25,078 nt of DNA from CAZMCH01 sp964564735 (GCA_964564735.1 CAZMCH010000064.1:1-25078), one strand, 5' to 3'. Counted from the first letter of the stretch, positions 14,755 to 23,355 are shown. The notes: generated by a model not told the origin, from the sequence alone. Program-made: numbers and translations.

Positions 14755-16733
14755 CCTTTCGTATCCTCCTCCTTCTTCAGAAGCTTTTCCCATGCGGAAT
14801 CAACTCCTGCCTGTATTTTATCTATTATTTCATCAGATAAATGCTTAAAACGTCCCTGCATTTCAAAATATTCTCTGATAGGTTTTCTATTTGTTGGTTT
14901 TCTATTAATCGTGTATTTTCCATACTCAACTTCATATAAGGGAAAAACATTCGTTTCAACTGCAAGACGTGCAATCTTTACAGTCTGATTCGTAGAAAAA
15001 CGCCAACCCGGTGAGCATGGTGCAATAATATGGATAAATTTTGAGCCACGTATATCCTTTGCCTTTGTCATCTTTTTTATTAAGTCTTCTGGATATGCCA
15101 CAGATGCAGTCGCAGCATAGGGAATACCGTGTGCAACCATAATCTCCATAATATTTTTTTTGTGTCCGCTTTCAAATGATTCTACTGGCGTTGTTGTAGT
15201 CCATGCCCCGTAAGGCGTTGATGAACTACGTTGAATACCCGTATTATGAACAACAATACCATCAGCAATAAAGTTATGTTCATCTTCAACCCTTAGATCA
15301 AGAGTTGGTTCTTGACCAACTAGATTTATTTCCGTTATCTTTTCCATTTCAAAATAGTTATTATTTATAAGAAAATTTTGATATTTATATTGATTCGTAT
15401 ACTTCTCCATATTCCATTTTCTTCTTTTACTAAAACATATATATCCAAATTCCGAATCATCTATGAGTTTTCGTCCAACACATTCTGTTCCCTTCTCTTT
15501 AGTTTGTCTGTGAATTTTTCCAACTCTATACCCCATTGTTTGTAAAAATAGGCGTAGAGTTTTGAGAAGATCAAAACTTGCTGAAACATATCTTGAGCTA
15601 TTTTTGTTTTTATAACCATCTGAAAGCATAAGCCCTTCTACAAAGCTTTCTTTTTCCTCGTTTGGGATTGTGAATATCCATGAAGGCAATACCTTATTTT
15701 TAGCACCTAATCCAAATCCCATAGAATCAATAAATCTGGCGATATTTACCGAATTTATGTAAATATAAGTTTCATCACTAATGATTTTTGCCCCAAAAAG
15801 CCTAGATTGAATTTCAATCAAAATATCTCTACCTTTTGAGCCATCTGGTAAAGCAAAACCAACCTCGCCTTTCTCAGTTCTCACCCAGCCATCACCTACA
15901 AATAAACCCAAAAATTTCATTAAATCAGGACTGGATATTTCAGGAATATTAACATCATTAAGACGATTTACTTTATAATGACCTTTTTCTGTTTTACTAA
16001 AATTGAATTTATAAGACTCACCGTTATCAATATTTTTAGATACAACGATTTCATCTCCAATTGCTAGATTATCAATAGTTTTCCAAATAAACTCATTTTT
16101 TCTACCTCTGCCATTTCTTTTAAGCACTAGAAAGGGGTGATTTCCTGTTGCCTTTATGGAATGATGAAGCGTCTGAAGTTCATATACATCCCTAATGCCA
16201 TTGTCAAATACACCAGAGCATTGTTTTACTACAAGCTGGTGTGTATTTTGATCAAAAGCATATACATCATCACCCACTTTTATATCTGTGATCTTTTTTA
16301 ATCCCTGCTTTGTCATTATATACGTTGATGTGCTAAGACAGTTCATATAACCTTCGTTATCATAGCAGACGTAGAAAAAGTCTTCGTTTCGCTCAACCGC
16401 CCCGGAAAGTGCCTGCAAGCCTATATCAAAAGTTCCGCCATCGCCTGCCCAAGCCATGACGTTTATATCATTTTTGCCTTTTGCTCTTAATGCAGCACGG
16501 ATACCCGAACTTGTTGATGCCGCAGTCTCAAATGCGGTATGGAATAAAGGCACTCTCATACAAGTATAGGGAAATTCCCCCTCTAAGACCGTCCAGCAAC
16601 ATGCAGGAATAACAACTATTGTGTCATCACCAAGCGCTTTAAGGGCGTATCTCATTGCCAATGTTCCTGCACAGCCCTGACAAGCCTTATGTCCGGGTGT
16701 CATTAGTTCTTGTTCTGGTATCGTTAAACGCAT
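14751..16733 (-). CDS. porB: Pyruvate:ferredoxin oxidoreductase beta subunit PorB, intein-containing precursor
   Basis: 660-residue precursor; after splicing 131 + 163 = 294 residues, the normal PorB length. The beta subunit binds thiamine diphosphate and a 4Fe-4S cluster in the oxidation of pyruvate to acetyl-CoA with ferredoxin. Seen here are KACQGCAG and PACCW cysteines, the TPP motif GDG (97-99) with Asn126 about 26 residues later in YDNEGYMN, and APCSPGW near the end. The protein is split after Asn131 by an intein (residues 132-497), and resumes with Thr498 in TGIQRSSSTPYGAW. I start at ATG 16733 because GGAG lies 8 nt upstream, and the longer frame to 16790 overlaps the preceding gene. 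Enzyme activity needs splicing, as no intein-free copy is in the window. Confidence 0.95.
   Translation of the reverse strand: MRLTIPEQELMTPGHKACQGCAGTLAMRYALKALGDDTIVVIPACCWTVLEGEFPYTCMRVPLFHTAFETAASTSSGIRAALRAKGKNDINVMAWAGDGGTFDIGLQALSGAVERNEDFFYVCYDNEGYMNCLSTSTYIMTKQGLKKITDIKVGDDVYAFDQNTHQLVVKQCSGVFDNGIRDVYELQTLHHSIKATGNHPFLVLKRNGRGRKNEFIWKTIDNLAIGDEIVVSKNIDNGESYKFNFSKTEKGHYKVNRLNDVNIPEISSPDLMKFLGLFVGDGWVRTEKGEVGFALPDGSKGRDILIEIQSRLFGAKIISDETYIYINSVNIARFIDSMGFGLGAKNKVLPSWIFTIPNEEKESFVEGLMLSDGYKNKNSSRYVSASFDLLKTLRLFLQTMGYRVGKIHRQTKEKGTECVGRKLIDDSEFGYICFSKRRKWNMEKYTNQYKYQNFLINNNYFEMEKITEINLVGQEPTLDLRVEDEHNFIADGIVVHNTGIQRSSSTPYGAWTTTTPVESFESGHKKNIMEIMVAHGIPYAATASVAYPEDLIKKMTKAKDIRGSKFIHIIAPCSPGWRFSTNQTVKIARLAVETNVFPLYEVEYGKYTINRKPTNRKPIREYFEMQGRFKHLSDEIIDKIQAGVDSAWEKLLKKEEDTKG
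15243..16340 (-). mobile_element. PorB intein with LAGLIDADG homing endonuclease domain
   Basis: 366 residues, in frame inside porB. All standard intein blocks are visible. Block A starts Cys1-LSTSTY. Block B has TGNHP (Thr65, His68). Two dodecapeptide DOD motifs are LMKFLGLFVGDG (Asp150) and FVEGLMLSDG (Asp241). Block F/G reads TLDLRVEDEHNFIADGIVVHN, ending His365-Asn366. The +1 residue is Thr. Both catalytic Asp residues of the endonuclease are kept, so homing may still be active. It sits between Asn131 and Thr498 of the precursor, within the highly conserved YDNExYMN/TG motif at the TPP-Mg site. That is the kind of invariant position inteins prefer. Splicing is expected to give a seamless MN-TG joint. 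Confidence 0.95.
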
Positions 16734-16752
16734 ATTATATAACTCCTGTATT

Positions 16753-17931
16753 TTATAACCAACCTGCAACTGTCCATATTGCGCTTGCACGTGTGAAAAC
16801 GGTATCTTTCATGGTATTAGATTCAGTAACAGGATCATGTCCATATCTTCGTTTGAATTCCTCATGTATTTGTCGCTCAACTTCTGTTTCATGTTCTATT
16901 GGTAAATCTATCCATTTATTGCCTGATATACCACTTTCAAAGACAGCGACACAAAGCTCAAGATCGCGCATGGCATTTTCCGCACCGTATATAAGTGGAA
17001 CGTTCTTTGTAAGTGCTTCGTGCATACTGCAAAGAATGGATGCCTTTGCTATATTATCTGTTTCAGAAATGCCATATTTCTTAAATGGATTTTCCCATAT
17101 TATCGGCGGATCAGTATCAATTCTGACGCTATCTAATACCTTATTGCCGTCTATTTCTTCATAAATATCTTGAATATTATATCTTTTCCCACCATCATAA
17201 ATAAATAACTCACTTCCAGAAAGGTATCCTTCAGTTCCTTCAATTTCCCAAAGGTTTGATCTTGGTCCCGGTAATGGCTTGCCAAACTGGCAGGTTACTC
17301 CATCCTCAAACTCAATTATTGCAGTCTCCCAAAATCTGATATTCGAAGATTCTCCGCCATAGCTCATATAAGGCGGAACTTCAACTTTGCCGACATAGCC
17401 AAGAACTCTTTTAGCTTCACTACCCAAGAGCATCCGAACTCCGTTAAATCCATGATAAGCACCCGAAGTATACCAAAGGCGAACATGCAGTATTTTGCCT
17501 AATATGCCCGATTCTATAATCTTCTTTTTTAGCCTTTCATGGGGCCAGACCCAGACGTTTTCAGCGATTTCCATTTTGACGTTATTTTCGTTGCAAGCAT
17601 TTATAACACTATTCGCTACTTGTCGGGTTATGCCTATGGGTATCTCACGGATTACGTTTACCTTATGCTCTGCGGACATTATTGACATAACGCTGAGTGA
17701 GTCGGTTGGCGTTAAAGCAAAGAATACATCAGGTTTTTCTGCCTGAAGCATTTTGTCAACATCAGAATAGATAGTTTCTGCGCCATGTTGCTCTGAGGCA
17801 GATTTTGCACGTTCAGGATTTTTATCGCATAATGCACAAAATTTGTATTTGTCAGTCAGTTTGGCGATGGTCGCCATGTAATCATTTGCCCTAGGTCCTG
17901 CACCCACAACAGCTATACGCAAGATACTCAT
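16753..17931 (-). CDS. Gfo/Idh/MocA-type oxidoreductase without EKP lysine, inside the por operon
   Basis: 392 residues. The N-terminal Rossmann domain has GAGPRA (10-15) and CDKNPERA. The second half is the Gfo/Idh C-terminal sheet domain with WETAIIEFEDG. The catalytic EKP motif reads Glu96-Ile97-Pro98 in REIPIG, so the usual Lys is missing. Oxidoreductase activity is therefore doubtful and a binding or altered role is possible (inference). SD GGAGG lies 7 nt before the ATG. The gene starts 36 nt after porA and ends 19 nt before porB, in the position where por operons normally run straight from alpha to beta. No known POR subunit resembles it. Confidence 0.82.
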   Translation of the reverse strand: MSILRIAVVGAGPRANDYMATIAKLTDKYKFCALCDKNPERAKSASEQHGAETIYSDVDKMLQAEKPDVFFALTPTDSLSVMSIMSAEHKVNVIREIPIGITRQVANSVINACNENNVKMEIAENVWVWPHERLKKKIIESGILGKILHVRLWYTSGAYHGFNGVRMLLGSEAKRVLGYVGKVEVPPYMSYGGESSNIRFWETAIIEFEDGVTCQFGKPLPGPRSNLWEIEGTEGYLSGSELFIYDGGKRYNIQDIYEEIDGNKVLDSVRIDTDPPIIWENPFKKYGISETDNIAKASILCSMHEALTKNVPLIYGAENAMRDLELCVAVFESGISGNKWIDLPIEHETEVERQIHEEFKRRYGHDPVTESNTMKDTVFTRASAIWTVAGWL

Positions 17932-17967
17932 TTTTTATGCCTCCAAAATTTTGTATAATAATTATAT

Positions 17968-19170
17968 CTAGCTATTATCTTGGTCATCAATCGAGCAAAC
18001 AAGGTTTTCTTCATCTGTTTCTTCACTCTTTAAGCCATACCACGTAACCTCGCCAATATCGTCGCTTTTCGTTAAATGGATCATTTTTTCAATGTCTTCA
18101 GGCGTAACATCACGCCCACCAAGACCAGCGATAAAATTATATGCTCTTGGTGGGTTATCCATGCTGTAAATTGCCGCTTTTATCTCAGAGAAAAAGATGC
18201 CTTCGTGTCCAAAAGATATGTTGCGATCAATTACGCCGATACGTTCAACGCCTTTCAATGCTTGTCTGATTTCTTCTTTTGGAAAGGGTCTAAACACTCT
18301 AAAACGTATAAGCCCGATATTTTCGCCTTGTTCCTGCAAATCGTCAATAACGTCTTTTGCTGTGCTTGCTATCGTGCCTGATGTGATAATTATCGTTTTT
18401 GCACCATCGCATTTATATTTCTCTATTAAACCGTATTTTCTACCGAATTTTTCCCAAAATTCCTCATCAACTTCCTTTATGACTTCCTTTGCTTCCATCA
18501 TTGAGGCGTGCATCTTATATCGCATCTCATAATACCATTCAGGGAACATCATTGCGCCGAAAGACTTTGGATCATCAACATCAAGCTTGTATTCAGGGTT
18601 ATATGGAGGGAGAAAATCGTCAATCTCCTCTATATTGGGAATGTCAACACCCTCGTAAGTATGGGAAATTGAAAATCCATCAAAGCATATCATCACAGGC
18701 ATTGAAATTCTCTCTGCAATCTTATAAGCCTGTATTACAGTATCAAGCACCTCTTGGTTGCTTTCGCAATAAAATTGTAGCCAGCCTGTATCTCGTTGTG
18801 AAAGGCTGTCGTTTTGCTCGCTCCAGATATTCCAGCCGGGAGCCATCGCGCGATTAACATTTGTCATCACTATCGGCAATCTTGCCCCTCCCGCCCAATG
18901 AAGCATCTCGTGCATGAGCGCAAGCCCATGAGATGATGTTGCTGTAAATGCCCTTGCACCTGTGGCTGATGCACCTATACACGCCGCCATTGCGGAATGC
19001 TCTGATTCTACCTTTATATATTCAGCTTTCATTTCTCCGCTTGCGACCATATCAGCTATTTTTTCTACAGTTTGTGTTTGTGGTGTTATTGGATAGGCGG
19101 CGACGACTTCTGCTCTTGCTAGTTTTGCACCATACGCCGCCGCATGATTTCCCATTATTAGCTTTTTCAT
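17968..19170 (-). CDS. porA: Pyruvate:ferredoxin oxidoreductase alpha subunit PorA
   Basis: 400 residues, usual for PorA. It begins MKKLIMGNHAAAYGA and continues AAYPITPQTQTVEKIA, the pyruvate-binding domain I signature. Next are ESEHSAMAACIGAS, ATSSHGLALMHEMLHWA and PGWNIWSEQNDSL, then domain II with the IITSGTIASTAKDVID turn. The alpha subunit forms much of the active site around the beta subunit's TPP. SD GAGG precedes the ATG. It follows the DUF2283 gene by 13 nt and is followed by the Gfo/Idh gene. The paralogous 2-oxoisovalerate or other 2-oxoacid oxidoreductases share the fold, but the gene order and subunit pattern favour POR. Confidence 0.95.
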   Translation of the reverse strand: MKKLIMGNHAAAYGAKLARAEVVAAYPITPQTQTVEKIADMVASGEMKAEYIKVESEHSAMAACIGASATGARAFTATSSHGLALMHEMLHWAGGARLPIVMTNVNRAMAPGWNIWSEQNDSLSQRDTGWLQFYCESNQEVLDTVIQAYKIAERISMPVMICFDGFSISHTYEGVDIPNIEEIDDFLPPYNPEYKLDVDDPKSFGAMMFPEWYYEMRYKMHASMMEAKEVIKEVDEEFWEKFGRKYGLIEKYKCDGAKTIIITSGTIASTAKDVIDDLQEQGENIGLIRFRVFRPFPKEEIRQALKGVERIGVIDRNISFGHEGIFFSEIKAAIYSMDNPPRAYNFIAGLGGRDVTPEDIEKMIHLTKSDDIGEVTWYGLKSEETDEENLVCSIDDQDNS

Positions 19171-19183
19171 TTTTAACCTCTGT

Positions 19184-19405
19184 CTATGCTTGGCTTGTTT
19201 GCATGGCTAAATCTTCAAATATTATTTTTCTAAATACATCCTTATTTCCAAATCGTTTTACTGCATCTAGAATCTCTATTCCTGCTATTCGACCATCAGA
19301 ATCATAATCAATAGCAATCCCTTCTGCAACGTGTTTTGTTGTTACAATCGTTTCTATAAAACGAATGTATAAAGCATCTGCTTCTGAATCATAACTTATT
19401 GTCAT
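19184..19405 (-). CDS. DUF2283 family small protein
   Basis: 73 residues. It begins ISYDSEADALYIRF, followed by VAEGIAIDYDSDGRIAGIEILDA, the complete DUF2283 signature of a small beta-rich fold. The function of the family is unknown. It is often next to a DUF4258 gene in a presumed toxin-antitoxin-like pair, but no partner is found here. It sits between porD (103 nt before it) and porA (13 nt after it). SD GAGG is near the ATG. Co-transcription with porA is likely, with no indication that it is a POR subunit. Confidence 0.85.
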   Translation of the reverse strand: MTISYDSEADALYIRFIETIVTTKHVAEGIAIDYDSDGRIAGIEILDAVKRFGNKDVFRKIIFEDLAMQTSQA

Positions 19406-19469
19406 TAAAACACCTCATTTCAAAAGAAATCAGAGACATTACGATAAAACAATTGCTCAATAAGCATGT

Positions 19470-19482
19470 TTAGATAATCTAA
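19470..19482. promoter_or_regulatory. Short palindrome TTAGAT-A-ATCTAA
   Basis: A 6-bp perfect inverted repeat with a one-base centre in the 103-bp gap between porD and DUF2283. It could be an operator for the second half of the por operon, but no convincing promoter accompanies it. Confidence 0.25.
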
Positions 19483-19508
19483 TTGACTTTATTTTGTTAC
19501 CAGACATT

Positions 19509-19805
19509 TTATTTACCCTCTGGAACAAGCGCTATCGCTTTTCTAGGACATTCTTCGGCGCATATTCCACAGCCTTTGCAATAATCAAGATCAATAACAG
19601 GCTTGCCATCTTTTATTTCAATACATGCGTCTGGACAGTATTTCCAGCATATCATACATGAGTTGCATTTATCATAATTTATAATTGGATAAACCGATCT
19701 CCATCCACCAGTTTTGTTAATTTCAATAGAACCAGTAGATACAACCATTGTAGGTAGATCACTTAATTTCTTTAATACTATCTCTTTTTTGGATTTAATT
19801 TTCAT
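19509..19805 (-). CDS. porD: Pyruvate:ferredoxin oxidoreductase delta subunit PorD (2x[4Fe-4S] ferredoxin)
   Basis: 98 residues. An N-terminal segment with the delta-subunit signature TGGWRSVYPIINYDKC leads into two ferredoxin-type cluster motifs. The first is CNSCMICWKYCPDAC. The second is CKGCGICAEECPRKA. This gives 2 x 4 cysteines for two [4Fe-4S] clusters that pass electrons from the active site to ferredoxin. It follows porC by 15 nt in the usual gamma-delta order. No clear SD is seen at the ATG, so coupling to porC is likely. Confidence 0.95.
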   Translation of the reverse strand: MKIKSKKEIVLKKLSDLPTMVVSTGSIEINKTGGWRSVYPIINYDKCNSCMICWKYCPDACIEIKDGKPVIDLDYCKGCGICAEECPRKAIALVPEGK

Positions 19806-19820
19806 ATAATCAATTAATAC

Positions 19821-20387
19821 TCAATTTTTTGAGTATATTACTTCACCTGCTTTCATATATGCTTCTTCTGCCGCCAATGCGTTTTCTTTAGGTTTGGCTG
19901 GGGCATATTCCAGTATTGTATCCAAAAGTGAATTAATCCCAACCTCTCCAGAAACCCTCGCAAACGCACCAAGTATGGCTGTATTTACTATTGGTGCTGT
20001 TGCATTGCCTAATTTATGTTTTAAAGCTATTGATGTCACATCAATTGAAACAACTCTTATATCAGACCTGCACTTAAATTCCTTGCTATCTTTATCACTA
20101 TTTATTAATAATAATCCCGATGGTCTCATTCCCCCTGCAACATCAACGACATCAACTAGATCAGAACCAAGAACTATAACATAATCCGGAAAATAGACCT
20201 GCGATCTATTCCTTATTGGCTTGCTATCTATTCTTGTATAAGCCATTATTGGCGCGCCTCTACGCTCTGCACCAATCAGCAAAAACGATTGGACATATTT
20301 GCCCTCAATAAAAGCAGAATTAGCTAACATATTCGCTGCAGAAACAGCACCCTGACCACCTCTACCATGAAATCTGATTTCTTTCAT
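19821..20387 (-). CDS. porC: Pyruvate:ferredoxin oxidoreductase gamma subunit PorC
   Basis: 188 residues. It starts KEIRFHGRGGQGAVSAANMLANSAF, the gamma-subunit signature, and continues SFLLIGAERRGAPIMAYTRI, VIVLGSDLVDVVD and GNATAPIVNTAILGAFA. It corresponds to the gamma domain of single-chain PORs, which closes the active site and helps bind CoA. It is the first por gene in transcription order. There is no SD upstream, and the region directly before it is a palindromic repeat (20399-20479), so its expression signals are unclear. It begins 92 nt after the recN stop. Confidence 0.95.
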   Translation of the reverse strand: MKEIRFHGRGGQGAVSAANMLANSAFIEGKYVQSFLLIGAERRGAPIMAYTRIDSKPIRNRSQVYFPDYVIVLGSDLVDVVDVAGGMRPSGLLLINSDKDSKEFKCRSDIRVVSIDVTSIALKHKLGNATAPIVNTAILGAFARVSGEVGINSLLDTILEYAPAKPKENALAAEEAYMKAGEVIYSKN

Positions 20388-20398
20388 ATATGAATGAT

Positions 20399-20479
20399 GA
20401 TTGAAGATTGGGAGATTAAAAGATCAAAAAATATGATAATCTGTAATCTCTTAATCTTGGAATCTTTCAATTTTCAATC
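20399..20479. repeat. AT-rich long imperfect palindrome of GATT-type units
   Basis: The left arm, GATTGAAGATTGGGAGATTAA and onward (20399 to about 20424), pairs with a right arm ending TTTCAATTTTCAATC (to 20479). Read in reverse complement, the right arm is GATTGAAAATTGAAAGATT followed by similar units. The right arm has one extra unit. The whole gap between recN and porC is this palindrome, which ends exactly at the base before the recN stop codon. It resembles intergenic GATTGAAGATTG-type repeats scattered in some genomes (recalled, not searched). Confidence 0.6.
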
Positions 20480-22240
20480 CTAACTCCTTTCCTCTTTTGC
20501 TTGCTGTATCATCTCGCTTGCATGTGCCAAAGTTACCTCAGTTATTTTTTCACCTGCTAACATTCTCGCTATTTCTCTGATTCTTTCATCAGCATCAAGA
20601 TTCTCAACCTCAACAATAGTTCTATCATCAACAACCTTTTTTTGCACTCGATAGTGTGTATCAGCTAAGCTCGCTATTTGTGGCAAGTGTGTTATACATA
20701 TTACCTGAAGAGATTTTGACAATTCCTTTAATTTCCGACCAACAACCTCCGCTATTCTGCCACCAATACCAGTATCAATCTCATCAAAAATTAACGTAAC
20801 TGGTGATGAATGTGTTGTACCAGTAGCAAGGACTGTTTTTATTGCTAACATTATTCTTGATATTTCTCCACCTGATGCGATTTTTGTTAATGGTCTCAAA
20901 TCTTCACCCGGATTAGGAGATATAAGAAATTCTACAAAATCTATCCCATTAGAACTAAATTTGAGATTTTTGCCATTATCATTAAGTATCAAATAGTCTT
21001 CATCATTTGATAATATTTCGTTTTGTGTTACCTGAACCTCAAAAACAGTTCTTTCCATACCAAGTGTTTTGAGTTCTTTTTCGATCATCTTTTTTAGCTT
21101 TTTTGCATAATCCTGACGCTTTTCTGATAGCATAAGTGCTGATTTTTTTGCCTTATCTGTTATTTCCCTGATTTCTTCTTCTATGCTGTCTATCCGTGAC
21201 GAACTCAATGTTATATCATTAAGTTTTGACGATACTATGTTTTTATATTCTAATAATCCTGCTATTGTTTCAGTTCCATATTTTCGTTTAAGTTTATGTA
21301 TAAGATCAAGTCTGGATTCTACTTCCGCAATCTTGCGTGGATCAAATTCAACACCATCACGATAATCAATAATTTGTGAGGCAATATCCTCAAGCTCATA
21401 AATGGTATTTTCGTATCTTGACTCTAATTCTTCAAGTTCTGAATCCACTTGACGGAGTTTTAGCAAATCTGTTCTTAATGATTTGAGTATATCGAGGACA
21501 GATGGTATATTTGGATCATCGCTGTCATATATGTGTTGATAGATTTTATTAGCAAGTTCAAATATAAGTTCCGCATTGTTTAGGATTTGTCTTTCACGAA
21601 GTAATTTTTCTTCCTCATCAATATCAAGTTTTGCATCTTTAATTTCATTAAGCTGGAACTCTAATAAATCTTTTTCTTTAAGGCTTTCTTCCCTTTCCTT
21701 TAGTAGTTGATCATGTTCTAATATTAATTTTCGCAGTTGGTTATATAGATTGTTAATATCTTTTACATGTTCTTTTAGTCCAGCAAAATCATCTAATATT
21801 TCAAGATGCTTTTCTGAACGAAAAAGCGTTTGATGTTCATGCTGTCCATGAATATCAACAAGATAGTCGCCAATCTCACGTAGAGTTGAAATTGTGGAAG
21901 ATTGATCATTAATCCAACATCTGCTTCTTCCATTTTTTGATATTTCTCTTGATAAGAGCAAAACACCGTCATTATCTTCATTATCTAAATCTATTTTCGA
22001 TATAATATCAGCAATATTAGAGTTATTTGATACATCCATTAAGGCTTTTATGACGGCAGAATCTTCACCTGTTCGGATAGAGTCAATATTACCTCTTTCC
22101 CCCAGTATTAATCCTAATGCACCTAATATAATTGATTTTCCTGCGCCAGTTTCACCAGTTAGGATATTTAAACCCGAAGATAGATCAAGCCTTAATTTCT
22201 CTATTAACGCATAATTTTTGATGTTTAATTCTTGAAGCAT
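20480..22240 (-). CDS. recN: DNA repair protein RecN
   Basis: 586 residues. An SMC-like ATPase of double-strand break repair. The Walker A motif is GETGAGKS (29-36) after the RecN start LQELNIKNYALIEKL. There is a central coiled coil, then the signature KIASGGEISRIMLAIK, Walker B TLIFDEIDTGIGG, and the CITHLPQIASLAD end block. The length and every motif are normal. I start at ATG 22240. A TTG at 22261 in the same frame adds seven residues unlike the family. No strong SD is visible at either. nadK lies directly upstream (a common pair), separated by a MITE-like element. Confidence 0.96.
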   Translation of the reverse strand: MLQELNIKNYALIEKLRLDLSSGLNILTGETGAGKSIILGALGLILGERGNIDSIRTGEDSAVIKALMDVSNNSNIADIISKIDLDNEDNDGVLLLSREISKNGRSRCWINDQSSTISTLREIGDYLVDIHGQHEHQTLFRSEKHLEILDDFAGLKEHVKDINNLYNQLRKLILEHDQLLKEREESLKEKDLLEFQLNEIKDAKLDIDEEEKLLRERQILNNAELIFELANKIYQHIYDSDDPNIPSVLDILKSLRTDLLKLRQVDSELEELESRYENTIYELEDIASQIIDYRDGVEFDPRKIAEVESRLDLIHKLKRKYGTETIAGLLEYKNIVSSKLNDITLSSSRIDSIEEEIREITDKAKKSALMLSEKRQDYAKKLKKMIEKELKTLGMERTVFEVQVTQNEILSNDEDYLILNDNGKNLKFSSNGIDFVEFLISPNPGEDLRPLTKIASGGEISRIMLAIKTVLATGTTHSSPVTLIFDEIDTGIGGRIAEVVGRKLKELSKSLQVICITHLPQIASLADTHYRVQKKVVDDRTIVEVENLDADERIREIARMLAGEKITEVTLAHASEMIQQAKEERS

Positions 22241-22270
22241 AATTATAATCTGTTTATGCAATTAACTAAA

Positions 22271-22418
22271 TGGTTTTCTCGCTAAGTCTTTAGTGTCATT
22301 CCAACGCAAGTTGGAATCCATAAAACTCTATGAATAAAGAATGGATTCCCGTTCCCCGTTTTCACGAGGACAGGTTTCACGGAAATGACAAAACGTTATT
22401 TATTTTGCGAGAAAACCA
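22271..22418. mobile_element. MITE-like element with 12-bp TIRs and 5-bp target duplication
   Basis: 148 bp bounded by a perfect 12-bp terminal inverted repeat (TGGTTTTCTCGC at 22271-22282 and GCGAGAAAACCA at 22407-22418). It is flanked by the direct repeat CTAAA (22266-22270 and 22419-22423). Inside are nested palindromes: ATTCCAAC-GCAA-GTTGGAAT (22299-22318 region), GGAATCCAT matching ATGGATTCC, and TGTCATT-CC matching GG-AAATGACA. There is no ORF, so it would depend on a transposase elsewhere. It lies between nadK and recN. Confidence 0.7.
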
Positions 22419-22455
22419 CTAAAATCAACGATTCATTTTTTTATACAATAAAGCT

Positions 22456-23355
22456 CTAGACTTTTATTATTGGGCTTTCTAGTGTCTTTACAGCCTCACC
22501 CCATTTAAGCTTCGTTCTAAGAATCTCATAATAGCTTCTTTTGTGTGACCTAATGAGTTTAATTGTCTCTGGCGCTTTGTCTATCTCGACAATAGAATCG
22601 GGCTTGAGATTAAATGCTTCTTGCCCATCTATTGAAAGAAGAATATTGGAATGTGTGGACTTTACAACTATTGAAATTTTTGACTCTGCAGGGACAACCT
22701 GTGGACGAAATGTAAGATTATGCGGACAGATATAGGTTATAATCAAAACATTTAAATTTGGGCTGACAATCGGTCCTCCGGCTGATAGTGAATAGGCAGT
22801 GCATCCGCTAGGGGTTGATACAATAAGACCATCACCATTACAAGTAGCCATATATACACCATCAATATATGACTCAAACCATATCATTTTTGAGAAAGCA
22901 CCCTTGTTTATTACCGCATCATTAAGCGCATGTCTTTCAACTATAAGTTCATTTGCCTCTGGTTCATATAACCTTGCTCTTAACATCATACGTTCATCAA
23001 GTTCATAATTGCCATCAATGACATACTCAAGGGCAGTATAAAGCTCATCAAGACCAACTTCCGTAAGAAATCCAAGCGTCCCTATATTTATCGGCAGTAT
23101 CGGTATTCCTGTTACCCCTGGGATATGCGATACACGCAAAATTGTTCCATCACCACCAAAAACAATAAGGGCATCGGCATGCCTGACAATCTCCTCAGCT
23201 TGCATGAATATACAAGAATCTGAGTCAATAGACAACACGCAATCATCCGTTACAAATGTAGTAATGTTTCTTTCTCTAAGCCAGTCTGATACTTCAGAGA
23301 CTATCTGTGAAGCACCAGATTTTGTCAGATTTGCTATTATTCCTATATTCTTCAT
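22456..23355 (-). CDS. nadK: NAD kinase
   Basis: 299 residues. ATP-dependent phosphorylation of NAD to NADP. GGDGT (67-71) is the family's catalytic loop. NDAVI (145-149) stands where most NadKs have NExxI, and TPSGCTAYSLSAGGP (181-195) is the glycine-rich strand. Other expected segments are LGFLTE and VDGQEAF-like IDGQEAF near residue 250. The protein is complete and of normal length. No SD is seen before the ATG. It starts 36 nt after the peptidase-like gene and precedes recN, a pairing found in many bacteria. Confidence 0.96.
   Translation of the reverse strand: MKNIGIIANLTKSGASQIVSEVSDWLRERNITTFVTDDCVLSIDSDSCIFMQAEEIVRHADALIVFGGDGTILRVSHIPGVTGIPILPINIGTLGFLTEVGLDELYTALEYVIDGNYELDERMMLRARLYEPEANELIVERHALNDAVINKGAFSKMIWFESYIDGVYMATCNGDGLIVSTPSGCTAYSLSAGGPIVSPNLNVLIITYICPHNLTFRPQVVPAESKISIVVKSTHSNILLSIDGQEAFNLKPDSIVEIDKAPETIKLIRSHKRSYYEILRTKLKWGEAVKTLESPIIKV

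Noticed and set aside
14755..14793. ATG start for the ArgA-like acetyltransferase
   Set aside because: It lies inside porB without its own SD, and the extra residues do not fit the family, while TTG 14754 has GGAGGAGG upstream.
22241..22261. Earlier TTG start for recN
   Set aside because: The extra residues do not match the family start, and there is no SD.
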